The position numbers and the translations under genes are program-made. A stretch of 64,000 nt of DNA from a virus, in the IMG/VR virus record IMGVR_UViG_3300044837_000085, positions 1 to 64,000 of that record; one strand, written 5' to 3'. A model generated the notes under the pieces. The model was given only the letters and a program-made list of their open reading frames with translations, searched no databases and was not told the origin of the DNA. Positions within the stretch are counted from its first letter, which is position 1. Each line of letters starts with the position of its first letter. Of the stretch, positions 37,726 through 45,868 are shown in pieces.

Positions 37726-38953
37726 GGGTTATCGCTTCGACATCGGCATTAAGCTGAGCGTCAATTCTGCGCAGTTCGCTTATCTTTTTAGCGCCGTGAT
37801 AAACCGAACTGTGATCTCTTCCGCCGAACCTGCGGCCAATCTCCGGCAGAGACTTGAGGGTCAGCACCTTCGAAAGATAATAACCAACTTGGCGCGGCCT
37901 CACGACGGCTGCGGTACGTCGCGCCGACAGAATGTCGGAACGAGTCACGCCATAATGCCGGGCGCAAGCTACCTGTATTTCGTCGATCCTGATCTTGCGG
38001 GGTTCCGTTGGAAGTATCAGATCGCGTATTTCGCGCTCCGCCATATCCAATGTGATGACGCATTCATTGAGTTTGCTTTGAGCCAAAAGCCGATTGACTG
38101 CGGCCTCGATGTCGCGCCCGCATTTGACAACCGCGCCTACAATGAATTCCCGAACCGTATCCGGGATATCAAACGTCGGATGATAGAGCCGCGCAGCCTC
38201 GATCCGATGCTGCAGAATGTCTATCCGTTGCTCCTCAGCCGGCCTTCCGATCTCAACGACAAGGCCAGCGACGAGGCGCGATCTGGTCCTTTCATCCAGT
38301 ATCTCAAGATCGCTCGGCAAACGGTCGGCGGCTAGGACAACTTGTCTGCCACCATCGAGCGCGGCGTTTACCGTATGACAGAACTCGGCATGGGTCGGTT
38401 TGCCCTGCAGGAACTGGAGGTCGTCGATGATAAGCACGTCAAGACAGCGAAGCGAATGTTTGAACTCCACCGCCGCTTGCCGCTTGATCGAGTCAAAGAA
38501 GCTGTAGACGAATTTTTCAGCCGTGAGATAAAGCACCTTGCGGTCTTCGCAATTTCCCGCCAGCGCGATTGCTTGGAGTAGATGTGTTTTGCCGAGCCCT
38601 ACGCCAGCATGAATGTAGAGCGGATTGAACATGACCGGATCGCCACGGCGTCCGTCAGCGATCTGACGGGCTGCGGCATGGGCAAGATTGTTGCTGCGAC
38701 CAATTGAAAATCCGGCGAAGGTGAGCCGCGGATCAAGCGATGACCCTCCCAGGTCATGATGCGCCTTGGCGTCGGCCATCGGATCTTTCGCACGGACGAT
38801 CGCGGCCTTCGGCACAGGGATATCCAGCATGACGGTTGCTTTCCGCGGTGAATTGAAAAGACGGTCTCGGCGGTCCTTGCGCGCAGCGATGCGTTCCGTG
38901 AGCGGGACGTCGAGATAGGGGTCGTGCTGAACGAGCATCGCAATTGCTTCCAT
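37700..38953 (-). CDS. dnaA: DnaA-like replication initiator
   Basis: 417 aa. AAA+ domain III with Walker [11 protein letters not shown] and Walker [12 protein letters not shown], sensor-like DERTRSRL; domain IV with the DnaA signature [15 protein letters not shown]. The N-terminal 85 residues replace domain I (no helicase/DiaA-binding domain of host type). It should bind DnaA boxes and ATP. A phage DnaA could seize host initiation or serve its own origin; no cluster of DnaA boxes was seen near the gene. Confidence 0.92.
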   Translation of the reverse strand: MEAIAMLVQHDPYLDVPLTERIAARKDRRDRLFNSPRKATVMLDIPVPKAAIVRAKDPMADAKAHHDLGGSSLDPRLTFAGFSIGRSNNLAHAAARQIADGRRGDPVMFNPLYIHAGVGLGKTHLLQAIALAGNCEDRKVLYLTAEKFVYSFFDSIKRQAAVEFKHSLRCLDVLIIDDLQFLQGKPTHAEFCHTVNAALDGGRQVVLAADRLPSDLEILDERTRSRLVAGLVVEIGRPAEEQRIDILQHRIEAARLYHPTFDIPDTVREFIVGAVVKCGRDIEAAVNRLLAQSKLNECVITLDMAEREIRDLILPTEPRKIRIDEIQVACARHYGVTRSDILSARRTAAVVRPRQVGYYLSKVLTLKSLPEIGRRFGGRDHSSVYHGAKKISELRRIDAQLNADVEAITRELGGSIA

Positions 38954-38978
38954 TTGAAAATCTCTCCCTACTCACAAT

Positions 38979-38992
38979 GTCCGAAACCGGAC
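38979..38992. promoter_or_regulatory. inverted repeat GTCCG-AAAC-CGGAC upstream of dnaA
   Basis: Perfect 5-bp arms 26 bp before the dnaA start codon on its upstream side. The 158-bp gap (38954-39111) holds no gene and probably contains an internal promoter of the leftward operon. Confidence 0.4.
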
Positions 38993-39111
38993 AAACCAAA
39001 TTCCGGAGCAAAAGCCAGCGTTCATCGGGCCGGTTCCCGATTTTTCTTCCAGCCTCAGAAATCCCGCTGAGGCCCGCACTGTTAGGATTGTGATGCTACT
39101 GGAACTAAAAC

Positions 39112-39516
39112 TTAGCCAACCGTGGTCTTGTTCTGCGCTTCCGCCGTTTCATGTTCGGCAATCCGTCGCTTAACTTCCGTCATCGCCGCAGCGCTTATCA
39201 GTTTGAACTGAAGTGGAGCGAGCATCGTCCTTGCGCAGTCGATAAAGGTTTCCTCGAAGCCGCGAATGGCCTGACGCCGCAGGTGAGCGCGCTGGCGCAG
39301 TTCGCTAATCTCGGTCTGCATGGCAAGTTTTCGCAGACCGAGTTCTTTCTTCTCGCTACGCCCCGCGTTTTTAATTCTATCCTCAAGGATCGAAAGTCCC
39401 TCCTTCAACTGTCGCAGTTGCTCTTCTGAAGACAGTTGCTCGGTTCCATTCACCCAATCTCTTGGGGTTCCCTGGTGCAGAACTTTTTGGCGTCTGTCGG
39501 ATGCAACCTTGTACAT
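39112..39516 (-). CDS. coiled-coil protein, 134 aa
   Basis: EEQLRQLKEGLSILEDRIKNAGRSEKKELGLRKLAMQTEISELRQRAHLRRQAIRGFEET is a long charged coiled coil. No enzymatic motif. First gene of the group leading to dnaA. Confidence 0.55.
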   Translation of the reverse strand: MYKVASDRRQKVLHQGTPRDWVNGTEQLSSEEQLRQLKEGLSILEDRIKNAGRSEKKELGLRKLAMQTEISELRQRAHLRRQAIRGFEETFIDCARTMLAPLQFKLISAAAMTEVKRRIAEHETAEAQNKTTVG

Positions 39517-39528
39517 TTAGTGCAGACC

Positions 39529-39951
39529 CTATTTCGCTGTAACGTGATCGACGTTATCCAGACAGTCCTTCAACGGTCGCGCGGCTTGCTGGATCTTCCG
39601 TCGCTCGTTCGGTGTGAAGACGCCATCCATCGCCGCCTCGAGAACGGTGAATGCAAAGTGCCCGGCCGCCCTAGAGAATTCCGCGATGATGTGGAAGACG
39701 CTCGCTACCGGCGCCGGATTGACCTTGCGAGCAATCAAATCGAACCCGCTTTCGCGCGCCAGTTCCTTGAGGAAGAAATTGCCCGATGCCCGATCAAGAT
39801 CAACCCAATGGTCAATCGGGATGTATCGCGTGTTGTCTGGGTTGCACCAATAGCTCAACTCGGTTTCGGAAACGCCAAGCATCTTCGAGACGTCGTGGCG
39901 GCTTCCCGTGCGCTCAATCGCATGGGCTGTGAGTTCTTTGAGGTCGGACAT
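39529..39951 (-). CDS. CII/CP76-like phage regulator
   Basis: 140 aa. GSRHDVSKMLGVSETELSYWCNPDNTRYIPIDHWVDLDRASGNFFLKELARESGFDLI resembles the CII/CP76 family (HTH plus a TGD/SGN-x-x-x-LL region) that decides lysogeny or controls replication timing. It stands as first strong regulator gene of the leftward operon. The C-terminal region is helical. Confidence 0.65.
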   Translation of the reverse strand: MSDLKELTAHAIERTGSRHDVSKMLGVSETELSYWCNPDNTRYIPIDHWVDLDRASGNFFLKELARESGFDLIARKVNPAPVASVFHIIAEFSRAAGHFAFTVLEAAMDGVFTPNERRKIQQAARPLKDCLDNVDHVTAK

Positions 39952-40031
39952 TTTACAAAACCTCCCCGGTTAAAACATTCCATTTATGTTCGCTATCGCA
40001 ATAAACGTGCAGAAAATTCAGCGCGGGCACA

Positions 40032-40274
40032 TCATCCAGGCATTAAAGGAGGTGCCTTATGTTGGATTTTTGCCTGCTCTCGATTATCGGAATTAGCCTG
40101 ATCGCCGCCGCGCTTGCGGGACATGGCATTCTGTGTGAGATCAAGCGCCGTGACATTGCTGTCCATGTCGCGCTGCATCCGGATACGCGCAGCACGAATT
40201 TCGATGAGGATGACGCCGATCATGCATGATGCGATGAAAAGCAGCGCCGCTCCTATGTTGGGCTGCCACGTCAT
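40032..40274 (-). CDS. small membrane protein, 80 aa
   Basis: One transmembrane helix (NIGAALLFIASCMIGVILIEI), then a basic cytoplasmic tail. Its start overlaps the stop of the 376-aa gene (ATGA), which supports translation. It overlaps an antisense candidate on the other strand. Confidence 0.5.
   Translation of the reverse strand: MTWQPNIGAALLFIASCMIGVILIEIRAARIRMQRDMDSNVTALDLTQNAMSRKRGGDQANSDNREQAKIQHKAPPLMPG
40059..40229 (+). CDS. antisense small membrane protein candidate, 56 aa
   Basis: ATG at 40059 preceded by AAAGGAGGTG, a nearly perfect SD. It gives MLDFCLLSIIGISLIAAALAGHGILCEIKRRD... It lies exactly opposite the 40032-40274 gene. One of the two is real, or both are. Confidence 0.4.
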   Translation: MLDFCLLSIIGISLIAAALAGHGILCEIKRRDIAVHVALHPDTRSTNFDEDDADHA

Positions 40275-41401
40275 GCTGAAACGCCTGCCAGTTTGAGCAA
40301 TGAGCCGATGATGCTGCGCGTTCGTTCTGGATGGAAAACTTCATCGAGATCGAGATCGCGCGGGTGACTGTCGAGACAGATCGGCAACGGGTAGACCGGC
40401 GGATCATCGAAATCGCCGACATCATCCGGCTCTTTGATTTCCTCGAAGAGCGATTGGAAATTTGGCGCTGCATGGCGCTCAACTTTTGGAAGCGGTGGCG
40501 AGATTTTGTCCTTGCACCGACGCGCTGCGTAAACGGAAAAGAGTTCGGGTATGTATTGCGTCTCGGAATCAGGAATTGATGCGCCATGCGAGGCTCCCGG
40601 TGGCGCCCGGTATGTGACGGCCCTCGCTGCTAGATCATCGGCGTTGCAGTCCTTTCCGATGACCTCGACCTTCTTAGGTGCGCTCTTACCCGAGCCCGCG
40701 TCCACTTCAGATGCTCGGCTGTTTTCGCTTCCGGTCTCGCAAAGTGGCTTGGAGATCGGACCTAGTGCTGCGGTCGGTATTGAATTAGCTGCCCCGAAAA
40801 TATCGCGTTCGGGGCCACACGCGGCAGGAGCTGTACTGCTTGCCGATCCCGCGTTCAGGGATGTGTTTTCAAGTGCGGTCGGCGCTTCATCTAAATCTAA
40901 AGCCGATGTTATAAATGAAGGAGTTATAGGGTCATGGCAGCCTCCTGCGTTGGCCCGGTCGATCGACATCCCTGATGCAATCGATGGGCTGGGCCTTGCG
41001 GGCACATCATGGCCTTCGCAAGGGATTCCTGAATTAGAAAAAGCGGCGGGCGCTGGAATTTGCAGGTCAGCGCCCGCCGAATTCGGTGCATCAACCTGGG
41101 CAGGTAGTGACGCGACCGAGTCTGAATTGGAAAAATCGGCTGGTGCAGAAGGGGGAGCAACGGCACCAGCCGCCGACGCGTCACAAGGGGCGGCCGAGGA
41201 CGCGGCGGATAGGGATTCGCCCGCTGCATATACCGATGTCTCCAACGGCACGGCCTCTCCCGAAGGCAGAGGTTCGAAAGGGACAGCGGGCGAAACAGGA
41301 ATAACAACGGTCGCCGCCACGGGGGTTAGGGCATGGGAGACGACGACCGTATCCGCGCTGGTGGCGGAATTGAATTCGAATGGATTAGGAAGCTTCGTCA
41401 T
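40271..41401 (-). CDS. long disordered Ala/Ser/Pro-rich protein, 376 aa
   Basis: N-terminus MTKLPNPFEFNSATSADTVVV, then about 230 residues of low-complexity A/S/P/D sequence. The last 110 residues are more ordered (ARRCKDKISPPLPKVERHAAPNFQSLFEEIKEPDDVG...PLPICLDSHPRDLDLDEVF). No domain. The opposite strand is open for 300 codons as a composition effect. Overlaps neighbours by ATGA. Confidence 0.6.
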   Translation of the reverse strand: MTKLPNPFEFNSATSADTVVVSHALTPVAATVVIPVSPAVPFEPLPSGEAVPLETSVYAAGESLSAASSAAPCDASAAGAVAPPSAPADFSNSDSVASLPAQVDAPNSAGADLQIPAPAAFSNSGIPCEGHDVPARPSPSIASGMSIDRANAGGCHDPITPSFITSALDLDEAPTALENTSLNAGSASSTAPAACGPERDIFGAANSIPTAALGPISKPLCETGSENSRASEVDAGSGKSAPKKVEVIGKDCNADDLAARAVTYRAPPGASHGASIPDSETQYIPELFSVYAARRCKDKISPPLPKVERHAAPNFQSLFEEIKEPDDVGDFDDPPVYPLPICLDSHPRDLDLDEVFHPERTRSIIGSLLKLAGVSA

Positions 41402-41706
41402 GCTTCCACCTTTTGAGAAGCGGAGCGGAGGATTTCATGAGCGAATTCGATAGAAGTCTCGCGCTCTGTGACAGGACGAAAACGATCGAGGCGGAAACTA
41501 GGCTCCGAATCCTCTGCGTTAAGCCAAGATGCAACGGGGTTACGAAGTTCCTCAAGCAGCACACCAACAGTGTTTACTGCAGTGATGAATGGCAGATCGC
41601 GAATAGTGTAAATATTTCCGCGCACCGGATACATGCGGAAGAGGACGAAGCGTTCATCCATGGAATCATCAACGCAAACCACTTTTTGCCCAACATGAAA
41701 TGTCAT
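41398..41706 (-). CDS. conserved small phage protein (SH3-like), 102 aa
   Basis: MTFHVGQKVVCVDDSMDERFVLFRMYPVRGNIYTIRDLPF...VGVLLEEL...FRLDRFRPV matches a beta-barrel-like phage family in which FxxGxKVVCVD and GxxYTIR recur. Start chosen because the preceding gene ends in TGA overlapping this ATG. Confidence 0.65.
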   Translation of the reverse strand: MTFHVGQKVVCVDDSMDERFVLFRMYPVRGNIYTIRDLPFITAVNTVGVLLEELRNPVASWLNAEDSEPSFRLDRFRPVTERETSIEFAHEILRSASQKVEA

Positions 41707-41807
41707 GCGCGCGTCCCCGGAGTGAATAAGGCGTAAGCCACGAGACACGCAGCCAGTAAGCCGAATGCGATTGGAGCGATATCGAGGATGAGTTGGAAGT
41801 AGGTCAT
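41703..41807 (-). CDS. tiny membrane protein, 34 aa
   Basis: MTYFQLILDIAPIAFGLLAACLVAYALFTPGTRA, a single membrane helix. Start and stop overlap both neighbours by four bases. Confidence 0.5.
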   Translation of the reverse strand: MTYFQLILDIAPIAFGLLAACLVAYALFTPGTRA

Positions 41808-42199
41808 GAAGCACCCCGTTGAAATGGTGCGACGTTAGTTGTGTTGCGTGGAAGGTTTTCAGCGATGTCGAAGTCGAAGCCATACGGCCCGGCTTCCGGA
41901 ATTGAGTTTCCGATGATGGCGGAGCATGTGACGCGGTCACGCGCCCTTCCCTGTCTAATCGACCTGGGCTGTTGGATGCTTGGGCCATCACCGGAACTGG
42001 AATTAAGCGCTCCGGCCACCGTTGGGGCTGAGTTGGTGACCGGAGCTATCGCATCCAACCGGACATCGGATGCAATCTGTAAAAGAATTGCTGAGATCAG
42101 CGCAGCTTCGCATTCGTCGCACAGCAGGAAGCCTAGCTCGACCTCAACCGCTGCGGGATGTGCGCATTCAGCGCATTGGAGGGTGCTGTTGCGATTCAT
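41804..42199 (-). CDS. zinc-binding protein, 131 aa
   Basis: MNRNSTLQCAECAHPAAVEVELGFLLCDECEAAL has two CxxC pairs forming a zinc site; the rest is low complexity. No family. Confidence 0.5.
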   Translation of the reverse strand: MNRNSTLQCAECAHPAAVEVELGFLLCDECEAALISAILLQIASDVRLDAIAPVTNSAPTVAGALNSSSGDGPSIQQPRSIRQGRARDRVTCSAIIGNSIPEAGPYGFDFDIAENLPRNTTNVAPFQRGAS

Positions 42200-42333
42200 G
42201 CGGCGTGACCAAATCTTGTTCCAAAACGGAACCGATTGTGGCGAGATGCCGAAAAAATATTTTTCAAATCCCAGTTGTGTAACGTGCCGTACACAGTCCA
42301 GAATACATCTCTTGCGTGCGGCAGGGGGTGACA

Positions 42334-42591
42334 ATGGGTTCGCCAAAAATGGTCGATATTCCGGGCATTCCGGAATACTTCATGACGGAAGTTGGAAGGA
42401 CGGAAGGTGCGGGCGGCGACTGCGTCAGGATTTACAACTGTGTCGAGCGTGGCGGATTTTTGATCCCGCAATGCACAGTGATAATTCCGGCGAGAAGCCT
42501 GATCGTTGCGTCGCGCGTCGTTTCCGAGGCGGCGCAGAAGGTGTTCGCAATCGAGCATGCGGAAAAACGGCAACCGATCCGCCATCACTGA
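42334..42591 (+). CDS. conserved phage protein on the opposite strand, 85 aa
   Basis: ATG 42334 after GCAGGGGGTGACA. MVDIPGIPEYFMTEVGRTEGAGGDCVRIYNCVERGGFLIPQCTVIIPARSLIVASR matches a phage hypothetical family I recall. It is convergent with the Cro-like gene (7-bp overlap at the ends), so it is transcribed against the leftward operon. Confidence 0.6.
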   Translation: MGSPKMVDIPGIPEYFMTEVGRTEGAGGDCVRIYNCVERGGFLIPQCTVIIPARSLIVASRVVSEAAQKVFAIEHAEKRQPIRHH

Positions 42592-42827
42592 GCCTCCCCG
42601 AATATTTTTTCGTGGGTCTCGATGAGGTCGGGGCGAAGGTCTTTTGCTGGGATGCCTGTTCGTTCGGCGATCCCCGGCAGAAGATGGGGCTCGATCTTCC
42701 GGATGCCCTTTTCCCATCGAGCAACGGTGGTTTTGGAGACGCGAAGCTTGCGCGCCAGGTCCGCCTTGGTGAGCGGCGGCGTCTGGCTTTGCCTGTAGAT
42801 TCGGAGGGGATGCACGGCGGCGTTCAT
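42585..42827 (-). CDS. Cro-like helix-turn-helix regulator
   Basis: 80 aa. MNAAVHPLRIYRQSQTPPLTKADLARKLRVSKTTVARWEKGIRKIEPHLL is a classic HTH_3/YdaS-type domain. It starts 10 bp from operator O1 and is transcribed leftwards toward the early operon. With the divergent HTH gene at 42923 it forms a lysogeny switch; which of the two is the lysogenic repressor is not proven. Confidence 0.8.
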   Translation of the reverse strand: MNAAVHPLRIYRQSQTPPLTKADLARKLRVSKTTVARWEKGIRKIEPHLLPGIAERTGIPAKDLRPDLIETHEKIFGEAQ

Positions 42828-42836
42828 GCGCCATTG

Positions 42837-42853
42837 GTAACCGCTCCGGTCAC
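42837..42853. promoter_or_regulatory. operator O1, GTAACCGCTCCGGTCAC
   Basis: First of five 17-bp sites of the form GTRACC-N5-GGTYAC; 10 bp upstream of the Cro-like start codon. Confidence 0.75.
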
Positions 42854-42871
42854 GATCCGTCAAGAGGGAAA

Positions 42872-42888
42872 GTGACCATTCCGGACAC
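42872..42888. promoter_or_regulatory. operator O2, GTGACCATTCCGGACAC
   Basis: Second site of the right cluster, centre 35 bp from O1; an A/T-rich run follows it. Confidence 0.7.
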
Positions 42889-42913
42889 TTTTTTTGTGGG
42901 TGGATCGGCTACA

Positions 42914-42930
42914 GTAACCGGCATGGTTAC
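42914..42930. promoter_or_regulatory. operator O3, GTAACCGGCATGGTTAC
   Basis: The most symmetric site. It covers the start codon of the 42923 HTH gene, so its occupation would repress that gene. Confidence 0.75.
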
Positions 42931-43246
42931 CCGTTCTAAGCCTCAGATCGTCTATCCTCGCCTATGGCGGAAGTTCATGGGCGTTAAGCCAGGACTGCTT
43001 GCCGCGGCCCTAAAGATAGATGAAAAGTCCTATTTCAGGCTTGAGCGAGAGACGTGGCGGATCGAGCTGCCGGAACTCGCGATTCTCGCCAAGGTCATTG
43101 GCATAAGGATAGAGCAGCTATTCTGGCCGCCGCCGAAGCCTGGGGAAAAGCCGGTTGTTAGCTTGGACGAACTAGCCAAGGAGGCCACCCCGGAGAAGCG
43201 GGCCGCGATAGTGGGTGCCGTCAGGGGCATTTTGGGTAGTAGCTAG
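42923..43246 (+). CDS. XRE-family phage repressor-like protein
   Basis: 107 aa. WRKFMGVKPGLLAAALKIDEKSYFRLERETWRIELPELAILAKVIGIRIEQLF is an HTH_3 domain (helix 2/3 LAAALKIDEKSYFRLER). The C-terminal tail TPEKRAAIVGAVRGIL could oligomerise; no LexA-type protease domain. It is flanked by three operators upstream and two downstream. Ends with a strong intrinsic terminator. Confidence 0.75.
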   Translation: MVTRSKPQIVYPRLWRKFMGVKPGLLAAALKIDEKSYFRLERETWRIELPELAILAKVIGIRIEQLFWPPPKPGEKPVVSLDELAKEATPEKRAAIVGAVRGILGSS

Positions 43247-43270
43247 GGCCAGTGTCCAATTCGAATCGCG

Positions 43271-43296
43271 AAAAGCCCGCCTTTTGGCGGGTTTTT
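43271..43296 (+). terminator. intrinsic terminator after the repressor gene
   Basis: CCCGCC-TTTT-GGCGGG stem followed by TTTTT, 29 bp behind the stop codon at 43246. Confidence 0.85.
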
Positions 43297-43313
43297 ATTG
43301 CGTCCAAAAATAA

Positions 43314-43330
43314 GTAGCCGCTCCGGTCAC
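43314..43330. promoter_or_regulatory. operator O4, GTAGCCGCTCCGGTCAC
   Basis: Differs from O1 at one base. Together with O5 it forms the second cluster in front of the rightward operon. Confidence 0.72.
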
Positions 43331-43348
43331 TTTTGCTATTGACGAATG

Positions 43349-43365
43349 GTGACCAACGCGGTTAC
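43349..43365. promoter_or_regulatory. operator O5, GTGACCAACGCGGTTAC
   Basis: Fifth copy, with GTGACC and GGTTAC arms; overlaps the likely rightward promoter before 43415. Confidence 0.72.
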
Positions 43366-43414
43366 CTTCTCCCCACGCTCGGCAAATCCCCGCTGAGTGG
43401 TCTGGGAGTGGCAG

Positions 43415-43807
43415 ATGGCCGATGGGAATTTTTCGATCAGTGACAGGACGCTAGCGAACTTCTCTAAAATCCTGCGCGACCGCTCGCTTTGGCCAACATG
43501 GTTTGTTGAATGGGATTATGGCGATTGCGGCAAATGCGCGATGGGCTTGGCCTGCGCCGTTTGGGGAGGACCGTATCCATGCGCGCTTGCCATGGCCCAA
43601 ATGTTTTCGTTTCCGTTGCGCGATGCAAAGACAATCTTTCTTGGCGCACATCACATTCTCGGCGTTCGGTTTTCGAGCATCACGCCTGAGAATATCGCCG
43701 ACCTGATCGACCGTCGTCTCCAGCCCGTCGTCTTGCACAAAACGGATATCAGCGCGCTGAAGGCTCTCTTGCTCCCCGGCGCTAAGATTCCAGAGGGCGC
43801 ACAGTAG
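43415..43807 (+). CDS. hypothetical protein, 130 aa
   Basis: Starts MADGNFSISDRTLANFSKILRD. Contains CGKCAMGLACAVWGGPYPCA, a cysteine-rich patch. First gene of the rightward operon controlled by O4/O5. No family. Confidence 0.6.
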   Translation: MADGNFSISDRTLANFSKILRDRSLWPTWFVEWDYGDCGKCAMGLACAVWGGPYPCALAMAQMFSFPLRDAKTIFLGAHHILGVRFSSITPENIADLIDRRLQPVVLHKTDISALKALLLPGAKIPEGAQ

Positions 43808-43809
43808 TC

Positions 43810-44148
43810 ATGTCCGACGCCGCCACCATCACCCACGCGATGTGCGAATTGGATGAGCGGATTTCGCGCGGCGAAGGAAGCTTGCTCTATGCAATCTCGC
43901 GACCGGGTCCGGGCGGTTCGAAGCACTCGCACATGCTGCGCGTCATGTCGATTTCATATCCGGACGCGGATTATCCATGGATTGAAGTTTCGGAGCCGGG
44001 AGGCTGCGGCTGCGTAGCGCGGATTTCGCTGGCCCAACTGGCGCACGTCCTGATCAACACGTCGATGCCGGAGCTTCTTGGCTTGGCTGCGCGCGAAGTC
44101 TGTCCGCATGGACACCCTCATCACGGCGAGAGGGACGAGCAAGCATGA
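43810..44148 (+). CDS. hypothetical protein, 112 aa
   Basis: Starts MSDAATITHAMCELDERI; the first residues resemble those of the next gene (MTDAATIS), suggesting duplicated initiation regions. Gly/His-rich C-terminus (CPHGHPHHGERDE). Confidence 0.55.
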   Translation: MSDAATITHAMCELDERISRGEGSLLYAISRPGPGGSKHSHMLRVMSISYPDADYPWIEVSEPGGCGCVARISLAQLAHVLINTSMPELLGLAAREVCPHGHPHHGERDEQA

Positions 44149-44861
44149 CCGACGCCGCCACCATATCCCTAGACGTTACCCCAGCAATGGCGGAACTGCT
44201 GCGCGCGGGTGCGGCGGATGCGCGTGGGTTGTGCTGCAGTCCGGGTCGGGTGGAAAAGAATTTCGCGACACTGCATGAATGCGAGAAACTTGGATTTATC
44301 CGGTTTCTCGATATCGAGCGTCCATGGATTACGGATAAGGGCCGGGCCGCAATAGGCGAGCCCTCGGGCGCCGAAGCTAGCCTGGCTCGTCTGCGAGCGT
44401 TTTCGCGAGAGCGTCGCAGGCTCGAGCCAGAGAAGCGGGCCGATCCGCGAACGGACTTCGACTACCGCGCCTATAAATCAATGAACTGGGTTTGCACGCT
44501 CGCCATCCGCCAGCCCGATCCGCGCGAGAAGCCGCAGACGATTCGCGTCGGGAAGTCGCTGCACAGCGAAGCGCAATATCTCGGCGGCAAAAATTCAATC
44601 GTCCAGCCGGAGAGCGAAGGACGGTTCGTGCTCACGCTTGTGCCGAACTGGATGACGCGACCGATCACGAAGCTGGGGCGCTTGGCGCCTGCAATCTTCT
44701 CAAGCTATCCACTCGCGCTCGATCCCGACGATCCGGATTTCACGGAGGAGGAACGCGCGCTTTGGGATCGACTGCGGAACGTTTGTTTTTCAGTCAACTC
44801 CCGCATCCGGAATGCGGGTCGGCGTCCGCATGAGAAGCGTCGTTTCGGGGAGTATGCGTAA
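44145..44861 (+). CDS. hypothetical protein, 238 aa
   Basis: MTDAATISLDVTPAMAELLRAGAADARGLCCSPGRVEKNFATLHECEKLGFIRFLDIERPWITDKGRAAI reads as a winged-helix-like domain (as in phage-encoded transcription factors with WxTxxGRxAI). The C-terminal half is beta-rich. Overlaps both neighbours. Confidence 0.6.
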   Translation: MTDAATISLDVTPAMAELLRAGAADARGLCCSPGRVEKNFATLHECEKLGFIRFLDIERPWITDKGRAAIGEPSGAEASLARLRAFSRERRRLEPEKRADPRTDFDYRAYKSMNWVCTLAIRQPDPREKPQTIRVGKSLHSEAQYLGGKNSIVQPESEGRFVLTLVPNWMTRPITKLGRLAPAIFSSYPLALDPDDPDFTEEERALWDRLRNVCFSVNSRIRNAGRRPHEKRRFGEYA

Positions 44862-44980
44862 TGAACAAGCATCTCGCGAACGTCGTTGCATTCCGCAAGC
44901 CGCTTGAAGCACTGCGGCGAGACGAGATCGTCCTGCGCGATTGTGGCATCAACGGTCAGTTCGTTCGGTTGAGGGACTGA
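44861..44980 (+). CDS. small protein, 39 aa
   Basis: MNKHLANVVAFRKPLEALRRDEIVLRDCGINGQFVRLRD. The ATG overlaps the preceding stop (TAATG) and its own stop overlaps the next ATG (TGATG). Confidence 0.45.
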   Translation: MNKHLANVVAFRKPLEALRRDEIVLRDCGINGQFVRLRD

Positions 44981-45162
44981 TGATGCATCCGGGATGGAAA
45001 GTATTCATGCAGGGTTGGGGTTGCGGCATGTTCATTGTCGCCACCATGGCGTGGTTAGCGCGCGGCGACATTCTAGGCGCGTCCGTCTGCGGAACGATTT
45101 TCATTCTGACGTTTGTATGCGGCGGGCTGAATGCGGATCGATTGAAACGGGTGGCAACATGA
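44980..45162 (+). CDS. small membrane protein, 60 aa
   Basis: MMHPGWKVFMQGWGCGMFIVATMAWLARGDILGASVCGTIFILTFVCGGL: two membrane helices. Overlaps the DUF968-like gene by ATGA. Function unknown. Confidence 0.55.
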   Translation: MMHPGWKVFMQGWGCGMFIVATMAWLARGDILGASVCGTIFILTFVCGGLNADRLKRVAT

Positions 45163-45623
45163 CACTCCGTCAACGCGATCCGAGAATTAGGGACGATCTT
45201 CATTTGAAGTTTGTCCGCGGGAAACCCTGCTGTGTCTGCGGGTCAATGCGCGAAGTTGAAGCAGCTCACTTACGCATGCGACGTCCGGGCAAGGAATCGG
45301 GATTGGGCGAGAAGCCGCATGATTTTTTTGTGACTCCATTGTGTGCGTACCACCACCGCACAGGCATTCTAGCGCAACACAAAATTTCGGAAGAGCACTT
45401 CTGGTTCGAAATTCACGGCCTCAACCCGTTCCAGATCGCATCCCGTCTCTGGATCGAATCCGGTGGCGCAGCGCGAGCGCTTGAACCGAAGCCCGCGAAA
45501 CGTCCCCGCAAGATCGCTGCACGCAAGCCGCAAGAACAGCGCGCTAAGATCCGGTCACGCGCCACGTTCCCGCAAGGACGCAAGCTTCAATCTCGCGGTT
45601 TCGAGCGGGGGAGGCCCGCATGA
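45159..45623 (+). CDS. DUF968-like HNH-type nuclease
   Basis: 154 aa. FVRGKPCCVCGSMREVEAAHLRMRRPGKESGLGEKPHDFFVTPLCAYHHRT: CCVCG, AAHLR, PLCxYHH form the zinc/HNH-like core of the DUF968 family found in phage ninB-like regions. The C-terminus is very basic (KPAKRPRKIAARKPQEQR). Probable structure-specific nuclease or recombination accessory. Confidence 0.75.
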   Translation: MTLRQRDPRIRDDLHLKFVRGKPCCVCGSMREVEAAHLRMRRPGKESGLGEKPHDFFVTPLCAYHHRTGILAQHKISEEHFWFEIHGLNPFQIASRLWIESGGAARALEPKPAKRPRKIAARKPQEQRAKIRSRATFPQGRKLQSRGFERGRPA

Positions 45624-45868
45624 CCTCCCTCGCCTATCCCGTCACACAGCCCGTTGAATTCTGGACGTACAGCAACGATGCGCGCGAGACCTGGCCACAA
45701 TGGGTGCAGCGCCGAACGATCACGATCGACGGCGAGTTGGTGCATGAGCACTGGTCCGGCCGGCAGGTGTTGTATCGCGGTGAGACTTTGGTTCGCGAAC
45801 TCGACGGCGCGCAGAATTTTTATACGCCCAGTGAGTTTGAAGGAGCGTTTGAAGTGAGACCAGCATGA
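45620..45868 (+). CDS. hypothetical protein, 82 aa
   Basis: MTSLAYPVTQPVEFWTYSNDARETWPQWVQRRTI: Trp-rich beta structure. Overlapping ATGA at both ends. No family. Confidence 0.55.
   Translation: MTSLAYPVTQPVEFWTYSNDARETWPQWVQRRTITIDGELVHEHWSGRQVLYRGETLVRELDGAQNFYTPSEFEGAFEVRPA

Noticed and set aside
40551-41453. A 300-codon plus-strand frame rich in Ala/Gly
   Set aside because: Shadow of the low-complexity minus-strand gene 41401-40271, which has operon-type overlaps at both ends.
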